43,628 nucleotides of DNA from Sedimentisphaerales bacterium (GTDB taxonomy: Bacteria; Planctomycetota; Phycisphaerae; Sedimentisphaerales; Anaerohalosphaeraceae): NCBI GenBank assembly GCA_028282905.1, contig JANQGW010000064.1, positions 1 through 43,628 on the forward strand. The letters run 5' to 3'. The notes beneath the pieces were generated by a model. It did no database searches. It was not told where the DNA came from and was given only the letters and a program-made list of their open reading frames with translations. Of this stretch, positions 24,601 to 30,614 are shown piece after piece; the first letter of the stretch is position 1; every line of letters begins with the position of its first letter. Both the position numbers and the translations under genes were made by a program.

Positions 24601-26106
24601 ATCCCGCTGGTTAAAACCTCGCCGGGCGGGCTGCCTTATGATGTGATGCTTGACTTTGCAGGTCAGGGGGCTGAGTCTTTCGGTCAACTGACACGGCTCA
24701 AACCGCCGGCTGTGCGAATTCTCGGAATTCCGGTTATGCAAACGACCTGGTCACTGCATCTGCCGGATGAATACCGTTACCTGCGGCCCGGCGGTAATGT
24801 TTCTTCGGTAGCCGGAACGGCGGAAATGCTCAGTCTGGCAACCGAAGTGAATCTGAAGCAATTGCGGCGGTTGGAGCGTTCGTATCGAAGCAGCAGTGCC
24901 TTAGGGTCGGATGTTCAGGAAGAATATGCCCGGCGCAATATCGATGAATTGAACAAAGCGGTCGGTCGGAAGATCCAGCAGGTCGAGCGTTATATCGAAG
25001 ATAATCGTGGGGCCTTGAGCGACAAAGAGTATGGCCGACTTCAATCACGAGTTGCCGAACAGCGTCAAACCCAGGAGACTCTGATACAGGGCCATCAGCT
25101 TTATGTGCAGCAGCAATCCGATTTGAATGCCAACGGCGTCAACTGGTACCTTAACAATTCTGTTGGCAATGCCGGTGTTGCCGAAGACGTGCGTAACATT
25201 GCCTTGGGTGAAAAGCCGGAGTTTATCAGCTTCAATGAGGGACTCCAGATTGACCGGCTTAAAAAAGAGCTGGCAGAGTCTGAAAAACAGCAAAAAGAGT
25301 ATGAACAGTTGCTGCAAGGGCCGCAAGGTCAGGCCGCGGCCAATATGCAGACTCAATCTATGTTTGGTGTTGCCGATCAGCGGCAGGAAATGAACGATGT
25401 ACTTAATAAGCTATCGGTCGAAAATACCCGGCAGGTTCGGCAGCAGTACAAACAGGTGCAGTCGCAGTTGAGTGAATTTGCGGACAATCGTGCGAGCCGC
25501 TATTTCAATATGCGGGATGCCAAGGCCAAAGGCCAGGTGAAGGCGAACAGCCGGACAAGAGGGGCACTGAATGCGGCAGCCCAGCGCGGCAAACGACCGT
25601 CGCCTAAGCAAGTGCCTGCAAGAGAACCTGTTGTCAGTAAAAAACGGTCCGAAGTTCTCCAATCCGGTATGTCATTTGATATGATGGGGCAGATGTCCGT
25701 TGATGATGATTTTGCTGTCACTGTTGACGGGGTGGTAAACTCTTATGCTTACAATTCTGATGGGACGTATTCACTGCCGGTACAGTTTTCCACTGGCGGC
25801 GGAACCCGGCTGGATTTTGCCCATCCTTCCGGTGACGCGATCTTGTCAATCTGGGCGGTTTCTCGAAGCCTGTTGAATAAGTGCCTTGGGACTGTGCTGA
25901 TTCTTCTTGGCCTGGCCGTGACTGCGGCGATAGTACGATATTGGCCACAGTCCGGTGATGGCAGCACGATTTCCGTCAAACGGATGGTTATCTATATTAC
26001 GCTGTTTGTCGTTTCGGGAATCGTCATTGGCCTGTCGGGTTTGGTCATCAGCTTTATGATTATTGGATTCTGCCAGATCAAACGCGCAAAAGCTGCTGTA
26101 AAATAG
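18613..26106 (+). CDS. Giant exported membrane protein, fused tandem units 2 and 3 of the VPY-repeat family
   Basis: A 2497-residue protein of no recognised family, made of two related halves. Half A: signal peptide (about 1-20), VPY at 28-30, TEELP motif, beta-rich body, LPDGSRLWSLRVNDRQIKP near 825, LPV...G segment at about 1026-1050, then three helices (about 1060-1133). Then a second signal-like segment, KTAAAFVLLCLLGAFSSDAYAS (about 1145-1166). Half B repeats the plan: VPY at 1206-1208, IDELP, beta body, IPEGLRLWSASVSGQPVKP near 1966, a Gln-rich coiled-coil insert (about 2077-2316), LPV...G at about 2388-2415 and two C-terminal helices (about 2420-2442, 2456-2488). It starts three bases after the previous stop, with its Shine-Dalgarno inside the previous gene. 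A terminator follows. Confidence 0.82.
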   Translation: MKRLLYRLTIMMLFGCTVFASQQPPIYVPYEDMARLIGPDAKAVLMNRDDFAALLKSAQAQTDTEELPETVQILRANYQGVVSGEKIVVTGTLTIESTTDNVISVPLGFGQIGIHRARLNDGAAPLGFDEKGRLCVILTKAGSHEFSFEGTVRLQELASGGLQFSIAFAPALAGMMHLQAEGDIEVHSTAPIVNRHYDDTADETTAELPIGQLRQISVVLLGNGRRQDENAILLGRSACTVNINKSHQEFSSLYTVDVLRRGVRQLRFRVPNEWTVTEVTCPNLVKWAMDSDEQPAPNTGYKLLTVRLRSARTGTTALHIKGQARHQIGQWTSPRMTLDGAEFERGYLMVIPDRFLRVRGERLTDAHRAEIPAHSPVTGIVSASQGLLYFHWNDHWSVDLELAHVLLRRHSRATQSLVVSSEKVMLTGDFEVTAVEQEMYDVSFFIPGPEAFWEIETILLNDKTEDFEYRIEKREPGRLLKMELAHPVMPEKLAKVKIVLRYVPSQWQWTDPTMRRQIALTPIRIEADQYEGHVTVSSGGDLASRPIEAPKMLQPVPVGRMASLGMASDIRYAFAYTQPAMEPVQLEVSRRKPRMSAASVGLLSIKASELTGQWRVVYDVTRASVKKVFLLADKTLSQNINIACPEVKIISKQIVKPGEDTVIVSETVAERYNLWQLELDAETIGQVTLNVSYTSPTGENSSYLPFVRPMCSGRTEEKLAIEASEELAMDIQATQAKEIDAIDLGQLPFATQRILAAFELPTVNVSEQQLSQIKYTISAHANYAIPTALVDGAYLTTLIDVEAGQRTQAVFRITNASRQFFTFRLPDGSRLWSLRVNDRQIKPQQSADDLYQAPLPRDGKTVTIKVVYEVAGTGSDLDEIALSGIELVDMEVNRMSWTVYCPPGYRLAKQYTDLQAHQLPASAPAYTQLMNYAEDYLFGGALFMPTLSKAKSTAYQHVAAWGVDESMPAEALEMDATIVQAESGEAKASELTKDLQQAPKKDEAHKPASKAQVQMGGLARRGRRTLPVELAIPAGSQAVSFSGLGKAELMVGLANTTRMTAWYCLGFLFVVVLSILALSRPIKHRILLLIGILAVSSLTATWELFSVPFCNGAFVSAVCCLFLYPVLGVLRWAWKRYRWPGAALAKTAAAFVLLCLLGAFSSDAYASQKARTPASSIKPKPVLPERSIIPYSGDPTQAEQSEKILVPYSRYIELWNRAYPEMAIDELPAHRQFSLADVQYQADVGKDLFELNLTAHISTYGQQWVMIPLSFKGLAVAEVTLDDEIVQLQTNEQGTMLILPGKTEGRLSVRAVTKPHYTGAKGTVRFTLPPLPAAVMHVQFPENEMELEVKPVEGVVEKLIATSGTAYQVPLGVAKEHVLQWQPKFRSGITDRTLTAACEHDVYAFHWSISGKSKIRYSFSGAANERFSFLMPAHLTLTQVLGANIREHRQLTEKNIDGKAFKVMEVVLHRPVKEAYDLEVRWLNNLPEFDAFESLLLPQADQVHRESGSVTLHAVDGMNVKVGHLKGGRRVSLKGTPEKTPAATSDQSRPISRYYWPYRPFSMEVQLTRLQTQPEVHLDQLIRVEADQVQLLVETKLQTARGRIFGADFKLPGGYELLSVVGPAIQSHYQQTGGGERKLHIQFNSGQTETTIAMMLVRKEVVSEEFHVPRVVYLPGKTMVDTKQTGRLAIQIAASLDAETLSSSEVVSIPPSQLTGWLGESQRRAVQFAYRYDQSDSAIRLKIQSQPTRRRVEIFTAMAVQPAAALYTYRLRYHISGSPVDTLKFRMPAMYASLAVVESPAMRDSIQRPVDDNQTEWTISLINEVTGIVDIAVNFSIPIDSATAMLPMPQIQAADCDQTHTLIAIQNTSRHDIDISTQTHLADLPISQQQKMIPLEVRRSLQYVLESFRQDWAMEIALTPAKAAARIQAVVDLMAMTTVIDARGRSSYRVVVTLQNRSEQFLRVQIPEGLRLWSASVSGQPVKPVIDDKAKADEVLIPLVKTSPGGLPYDVMLDFAGQGAESFGQLTRLKPPAVRILGIPVMQTTWSLHLPDEYRYLRPGGNVSSVAGTAEMLSLATEVNLKQLRRLERSYRSSSALGSDVQEEYARRNIDELNKAVGRKIQQVERYIEDNRGALSDKEYGRLQSRVAEQRQTQETLIQGHQLYVQQQSDLNANGVNWYLNNSVGNAGVAEDVRNIALGEKPEFISFNEGLQIDRLKKELAESEKQQKEYEQLLQGPQGQAAANMQTQSMFGVADQRQEMNDVLNKLSVENTRQVRQQYKQVQSQLSEFADNRASRYFNMRDAKAKGQVKANSRTRGALNAAAQRGKRPSPKQVPAREPVVSKKRSEVLQSGMSFDMMGQMSVDDDFAVTVDGVVNSYAYNSDGTYSLPVQFSTGGGTRLDFAHPSGDAILSIWAVSRSLLNKCLGTVLILLGLAVTAAIVRYWPQSGDGSTISVKRMVIYITLFVVSGIVIGLSGLVISFMIIGFCQIKRAKAAVK

Positions 26107-26116
26107 AGTTATCAAG

Positions 26117-26156
26117 CAGCCCTGTCCCTGTATAACAAGGGCGGGGCTGTTTTTTT
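26117..26156 (+). terminator. Rho-independent terminator after the giant gene pair
   Basis: An imperfect GC-rich stem (CAGCCCTGTCCCT pairing with AGGGCGGGGCTG) followed at once by seven T residues, 10 bases after the stop codon. Confidence 0.85.
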
Positions 26157-26337
26157 GAAATTCCTCCCTGTTTGCCGGGCCTTTTCCGGCAACAATACCC
26201 TTTAAAGGTGGAAATCATTTTAAAGGGGCTGTATTAACTTACACCTGTAATACAAAAGGGTATATCTTTAAATATTTTTGTAATTAACGTAAGTCTTTTA
26301 ATTTAAACATCTTGTTGGTCGCATAGCAGAGGGGGGT
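26157..26337 (+). promoter_or_regulatory. Structured leader upstream of the ECF sigma gene
   Basis: Contains a hairpin TTGCCGG/CCGGCAA (26172-26192) and then two mutually exclusive 9-bp pairings that share the strand 26198-26203: ATACCCTTT (26195-26203) with AAAGGGTAT (26255-26263), or CCCTTTAAA (26198-26206) with TTTAAAGGG (26219-26227). The first would enclose a 7-bp hairpin TGTATTA/TAATACA (26230-26254). A U-rich stretch follows. No known riboswitch class was recognised and no clear promoter was identified. Confidence 0.35.
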
Positions 26338-26424
26338 ATGAAAAAAATGAGCAAAAAATCATACCATTGCGTAGAGAATATTACCGATGTCTTTATGCGG
26401 GGAATTGTTTCCTATGACGAATAA
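26338..26424 (+). CDS. Possible 28-codon leader peptide overlapping the sigma gene
   Basis: An ATG right behind GAGGGGGG opens a 28-residue frame, MKKMSKKSYHCVENITDVF and so on, that ends at 26424, eleven bases inside the sigma factor gene in another frame. Basic start, one Cys, no membrane segment. The overlap would allow translational coupling. The purine run is closer to the ATG than usual and the peptide matches nothing I know, so this is only a candidate. Confidence 0.25.
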   Translation: MKKMSKKSYHCVENITDVFMRGIVSYDE

Positions 26425-26959
26425 AATTGAAATAGTCAATGAAAGCGACGGCGAAAAATACAAACATTTTCTGCCATTGCTTTTGGAGCATAAAGATCGG
26501 GTTTATGGTTACATCTTAACCCTCGTGCCGCGTCCGAATGTCGCCGACGATATTATGCAGGATACGGTGCTGGTCATGTGGGAAAAATTCAGCGATTTTA
26601 AGGTGGGTACCAATTTCTATGGCTGGGCCAAGTGCATTGCCCTCAATAAGGTTCGTGAATATCGCCGCAACACAAGCAAATCTCCCCTGATTTTCGATGA
26701 AGAGGTCATTGACCGGTTAAATACCGAAACTGAGAGTAATACCGAGAACAATCAGGCTCTTGAACGACTGGAAACCTGTCTGAAAGCGTTGTCAAAAGTC
26801 GAAGCCAAGCTGATTGAGCTTCGTTTTGTGGATAAAGCAACGATTAAAAAAATAGCAGAATATTGGGGCAAGGCTCCGGGGTCCGTGTACCGGCAGATGT
26901 CAAAAATAATTTTTAAGCTTCGAGAGTGCATTAGTCGAAAGCCGGTGGGGTTGGAGTAA
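26414..26959 (+). CDS. ECF-type RNA polymerase sigma factor (Rhodopirellula/Verrucomicrobium group)
   Basis: A 181-residue sigma-70 family protein. Region 2 spans about residues 20-75 (RVYGYILTLVP, ADDIMQDTVLVMWEKF, then the FYGWAKCIALNKVREYRR segment that binds the -10 element) and region 4 about 110-170 (ALSKVEAKLIELRFVDKATI, then a helix-turn-helix KIAEYWGKAPGSVYRQMSKI). Length and spacing fit the PVC-specific ECF group that is usually followed by a FecR gene, as here five bases downstream. It should direct transcription of surface-protein genes on a signal passed by the FecR protein. ATG 26414 was chosen because the sequence before it in frame does not resemble the family; 26387 is an alternative. 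Confidence 0.88.
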   Translation: MTNKIEIVNESDGEKYKHFLPLLLEHKDRVYGYILTLVPRPNVADDIMQDTVLVMWEKFSDFKVGTNFYGWAKCIALNKVREYRRNTSKSPLIFDEEVIDRLNTETESNTENNQALERLETCLKALSKVEAKLIELRFVDKATIKKIAEYWGKAPGSVYRQMSKIIFKLRECISRKPVGLE

Positions 26960-26964
26960 GCAAG

Positions 26965-28635
26965 ATGAACGTCAGTGAACAAATACGAATTGTTGAGTTA
27001 ACCCAGAAGTCTCTGAACGAGGAGATTTCACCGGAAGAATTTTCCGAACTCAATGCTATGCTGAAGAGCAGTGACGAGGCCTGCCGGTTCTTTCATGAGT
27101 CGATGAATATTTACCTGTCACTCGATGCCTACGGAAAGCGTGTCTTGACGACCCGGCAATCAGCCGAAGAGGTTCTGGATGAGACGGTCTGGCAGGCATT
27201 GGCGGAAGATGAAAAACAGGCGCCGACGGTGAAGATCGAAAAGCCTGTTGAGAAACGCCAGCCCGTTAAGATGCTTAAGGTGGAAAAACAGCCTCGCGAG
27301 TTTAACAAGTTGTCAATTTACACCGCGATTGTTTCAACGGCTGCGATGCTGCTGGTACTGCTGATGGTAGCTTCGTCGCCGGTACGTCCGCCGGTCGCGA
27401 CACTGACCGATGCGATTGATGCCCAGTGGCAGGACAAAAAGAATGCTCCTGTTGACGGTGATATTCTGCGGCAGGGCACACTGATGCTGACTCGCGGATT
27501 AGCGGAGATTACGTTTGACCATGGCGCACGGGTGGTTGTAGAAGGCCCGGCCGAAGTGGATTTGCAAACCGCCGGTAAGATGGCGCTGCTTTGGGGCCGT
27601 GCGTATGCAACGGTACCGGAACATGCCACCGGTTTTATTATGCAGACGCCCAATTCGATGGTGGTCGATCTGGGAACCGAGTTTGGTGTGATTGTTGATC
27701 ATGGCGGCGAAACCGAAGTCCACATGGTTAAGGGGCAGTCATCATTGGTGCCCGGACAGGAAGGTAAGGCACAAAAAGGACAATTGTTAACCGCCGGACA
27801 GGCCAGGCGAATTGATGCGTCGCAGCGTGTGCATACGATTCAAGTAGCCACTGATACGCTGGTCAGGCATTTTGCTTCAGAAAGCGGCCTGGTATTACGC
27901 GGAACTGATACCTTGTCGCTGGCTGATATGGTCGGCGGCGGTAATGGCACAGGAACCGGTCTTCAGGGCCATGGTATCAATTTGAGATCAGGCGGCCAGG
28001 TTTTGGTCAATCAACGCTCGAGTTTTGCACACGGCACTCCCTATGCTGCTGTAAAAACAAATCCTTATGTTGATTCCGTTTTTATTCCGGACGGCGGCCG
28101 AGGCGATGTTTTAATCAGCTCGACAGGGATGGTCTTTCAGGATTTCAGAAATACGGTCGGCAGGACGACGGACCACATCTATCATCAGGGTGAATCGATC
28201 TTTTACGCGATGGGATTAGGTGCCAGAAGCACCCCGGCGATGATGGATGGGAAACGATACGGCCCCCAGGGCGCCCCGGCGATCTTTATGCACGCCAATG
28301 CGGGGATCACCTTTGATCTGGCAGCGATACGTTCGCTGCTTGGCGATTCCATGACCATTTCCGGACTCAGGGTGCTGTGCGGCGTCCCGGATGGCATGGA
28401 AGAAGGCCAGTTGCTCGGTTTTGCCAACCCGGACTTCTGGGTACTGGTGGACGGCCAAGAGCGGTTTAAACGCTTAAATATGAAATCAGATGCGACCGCG
28501 GAAAAAGTGGAAATTTCGCTGACGGGACAGGAACGCTTTTTAACGTTGGCTGTAACCGATGGCGGAAACAATTACGATATGGACCTGGCCCTTTTCGGCG
28601 ACCCGGTTCTGGTGCTTAATGCTACAGACGAATAA
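26965..28635 (+). CDS. FecR domain membrane protein with NPCBM-like C-terminal domain
   Basis: A 556-residue protein partnered with the sigma factor. A cytoplasmic N-terminal part (about 1-115; helical, typical ISPEEFSELNAML pattern) probably touches the sigma factor. One membrane helix (about 117-140) is followed by a FecR domain (about 150-285), with repeats such as GTLMLTRGLAEITFDHGARVVVEGPAEV and VVDLGTEFGVIVD. The C-terminal part (about 365-550; HANAGITFDLAAIRSLL, DFWVLVDG, NYDMDLALFGDPVL) resembles the NPCBM carbohydrate-binding module. I infer a sensor that binds a sugar polymer outside the membrane and frees or activates the sigma factor. Sigma/FecR/NPCBM sets are known in planctomycetes. 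GGAG overlaps the end of the sigma gene. Confidence 0.85.
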   Translation: MNVSEQIRIVELTQKSLNEEISPEEFSELNAMLKSSDEACRFFHESMNIYLSLDAYGKRVLTTRQSAEEVLDETVWQALAEDEKQAPTVKIEKPVEKRQPVKMLKVEKQPREFNKLSIYTAIVSTAAMLLVLLMVASSPVRPPVATLTDAIDAQWQDKKNAPVDGDILRQGTLMLTRGLAEITFDHGARVVVEGPAEVDLQTAGKMALLWGRAYATVPEHATGFIMQTPNSMVVDLGTEFGVIVDHGGETEVHMVKGQSSLVPGQEGKAQKGQLLTAGQARRIDASQRVHTIQVATDTLVRHFASESGLVLRGTDTLSLADMVGGGNGTGTGLQGHGINLRSGGQVLVNQRSSFAHGTPYAAVKTNPYVDSVFIPDGGRGDVLISSTGMVFQDFRNTVGRTTDHIYHQGESIFYAMGLGARSTPAMMDGKRYGPQGAPAIFMHANAGITFDLAAIRSLLGDSMTISGLRVLCGVPDGMEEGQLLGFANPDFWVLVDGQERFKRLNMKSDATAEKVEISLTGQERFLTLAVTDGGNNYDMDLALFGDPVLVLNATDE

Positions 28636-28874
28636 TCGTGGGTAATGATTCAAAGAAAATAAAGGTGTGACAGGAAGATAAAACTGAGCCGATGCGACAC
28701 TCTGACAAAGCTGACATCGGCCCAGGAAGTGCTTGCCGGACATCAAGAAATATCCAGGCAATACAAAGGATATTATAGAGAAGTCCCGCCGCAAGTGCAA
28801 GCCTAAGCGATTTTAATTTTGAAGGCCTATGGATTAGGTCGGTGGAGATACTGCGTATTCAGGAAAGGATCAAT

Positions 28875-29696
28875 ATGAAAGTTCAGGCCATAACAAAAAA
28901 ATCTCATAGAAAATCGACGGCATTTACACTGATCGAATTGCTTGTGGTCATTGCCATTATCGCCTTATTGCTGGCGATTGTGATGCCGGGGTTGCGGAAA
29001 GCCAAAGAATATGCCAAAGAGACGGTTTGCCGGGTTCACCTGAAACAGTGGGGTGTCTGCTATGAAATGTATCTAAATGACAACGATTCTGTTTATACCC
29101 CCGGGGCTGAATATCACAGTGATGGTCAGCCCGGTATGGACGGCAGCGGCACCTGGATTGCATTGCTGGATTCGTATTATCAGGATCCTGATGTTCGGTT
29201 ATGCCCCAAGGCGAACCGGACGGAGGCTGAAGGCGCCAGAATGCCCCTGGCTGCATGGGCGATAAGAGATACGAATGCGTACAGCAACGGTCTATTAACA
29301 AAGATTGAGGATGAAATCGGCAGTTATGCGGAGAACTGGTGGCTGACCAGTGGTGACAGCACATATGGCGGCGACTACTCAACTGACAGGAAGTTTAAGA
29401 AGGCCGGTTTCTCCGGAGCATTTCAGGTACCTTTGCTGGGTGACAGCGGGTTTTTCCTTCTCAGACCGCTTGAAGATGACATGCCGCCGGCAACGGATGG
29501 AGAATTTAACTGGAGCAGTGCCCAGGGTAACGAGCTGTACCGGAGTTGTCATGACCGGCATCGAGGCGGGGTCAACTGGGTGTTTGCCGATGGAGCAGCG
29601 CGGAAAGTCGATCTTGCGGAATTGTGGGAAGTTCGCTGGCACAAAGAATGGATTTCCGGCGAACCGAATTGGAACGGTCGCGAACCGTGGTTTTAA
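28875..29696 (+). CDS. Prepilin-like type II secretion/DUF1559-type protein
   Basis: A 273-residue protein with a class III signal: KSTA then FTLIELLVVIAIIALLLAIV, cut before the Phe by prepilin peptidase, with the family Glu at position +5. The C-terminus carries RHRGGVNWVFADGAARKVD, the H.GG.N..F.DG motif of the large planctomycete/lentisphaera prepilin-like families. The ATG at 28875 has AGGAAAGGA upstream; an upstream start at 28842 would put 11 odd residues before the signal. These proteins are found in many copies per genome, probably as pseudopilins or surface fibres of unknown use. The preceding gap (28636-28874) has a 7-bp inverted repeat, GCCGATG/CATCGGC (28688-28721), but no clear promoter. 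Confidence 0.85.
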   Translation: MKVQAITKKSHRKSTAFTLIELLVVIAIIALLLAIVMPGLRKAKEYAKETVCRVHLKQWGVCYEMYLNDNDSVYTPGAEYHSDGQPGMDGSGTWIALLDSYYQDPDVRLCPKANRTEAEGARMPLAAWAIRDTNAYSNGLLTKIEDEIGSYAENWWLTSGDSTYGGDYSTDRKFKKAGFSGAFQVPLLGDSGFFLLRPLEDDMPPATDGEFNWSSAQGNELYRSCHDRHRGGVNWVFADGAARKVDLAELWEVRWHKEWISGEPNWNGREPWF

Positions 29697-29786
29697 AATG
29701 AAATGACGTTTTATTGGTAAGTTCATATTTGCAAATATTGAAGTGTATGTTGGTTTACAAAGTGTGTGTGAAGTGTGTGGAAAGAC

Positions 29787-29813
29787 GTGTCCCTCCTGTC
29801 GTTTGAGAGACAC
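29787..29813 (+). other. Small hairpin upstream of the PEP-CTERM gene
   Basis: GTGTC-C-CTC and GAG-A-GACAC can pair with one internal mismatch around a 9-base loop, 40 bases before the start codon. It could be a weak terminator of the previous gene or a leader structure. Confidence 0.3.
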
Positions 29814-29852
29814 AAAATGAATGTTTCATTAATTATTAACTGGAGGTGAATG

Positions 29853-30482
29853 ATGGAAAGAAAATTGATCTTTGTCAGTATGGTAATGGTATGTGTCATG
29901 GGAATTGCTCAAGCGGGTGTTATTATGACCGACGGTTTTGATGCAGATACGTTGGAAGCTAACGGCTGGGACACGACGACGTCGAACTGGAATATCTCGA
30001 CGGGAAGCTGGGGCAATCCGGGCCACTATATCTGGGGCGGCGGCGGAACGGCCGGTCAGGAAGACATTGATTCGGGTCGTCTCGTGAAAGACACCGGATA
30101 TGTGATTCAGGCCGGCGATACTTTCACGGTGACATTCGACATGAAAAGTCTGGCCGACGCTGACTTTGGCGGTTCGCTTCTTGTGGGACTGGGCTATGTC
30201 GATGGCACGGGCGAGCAGATTCTGGGCGCCGTTGAATATCTCGATACGGAGATACCGTATGGCTGGAATAATGCACAGGGAACTCTGACGGTTACGGCGA
30301 CAGCCGGTGCGGTTGGTAATAACCTTTATATCGGGATTGGCGCCGGCCCCAATGCGTGGAACGGCACCTCGGCACAGCGAATTGGTGTTGACAATGTTGT
30401 TATTGAGCAAATTCCGGAACCGGCAACGCTGGCACTGCTGGGATTGGGTGGCCTGCTCTCTCTGAAACGTCGTCGAAGCTAA
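29853..30482 (+). CDS. PEP-CTERM sorted exported protein
   Basis: A 209-residue protein with a signal peptide (about 1-21, ending IAQAGV) and a PEP-CTERM sorting tail: IPEPATLALLGLG, hydrophobic, then KRRRS. The tail is handled by an exosortase that trims it at the membrane. Between them is one copy of the roughly 165-residue domain that recurs in the next two genes (motifs DGFDADTL, NGWD, YIWG, VKDTGYVIQAGD, PNAWNGTSAQR). The pattern of strands suggests a jelly-roll, possibly sugar-binding, but no named family was recognised. The second of two adjacent ATGs (29853) was chosen because GGAGG is six bases away. A strong hairpin follows the gene. Confidence 0.85.
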   Translation: MERKLIFVSMVMVCVMGIAQAGVIMTDGFDADTLEANGWDTTTSNWNISTGSWGNPGHYIWGGGGTAGQEDIDSGRLVKDTGYVIQAGDTFTVTFDMKSLADADFGGSLLVGLGYVDGTGEQILGAVEYLDTEIPYGWNNAQGTLTVTATAGAVGNNLYIGIGAGPNAWNGTSAQRIGVDNVVIEQIPEPATLALLGLGGLLSLKRRRS

Positions 30483-30532
30483 ATGAACTTTGATAACTGA
30501 AAATCAAATGGCAAAGCATGAACGCATGTGGG

Positions 30533-30561
30533 CTGCTCCCCGCATGAACACCGGGGAGCAG
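30533..30561 (+). terminator. Strong hairpin after the PEP-CTERM gene
   Basis: A perfect 10-bp GC-rich stem, CTGCTCCCCG and CGGGGAGCAG, with a 9-base loop. There is no immediate T-run (a TTTTT comes 16 bases later), so it may act as a 3'-end stabiliser as much as a terminator. Confidence 0.6.
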
Positions 30562-30614
30562 TCGAACAAAACGAATTTTTAATTAATTTTAGATTTTTTT
30601 GAAAGGGCGCCGGT

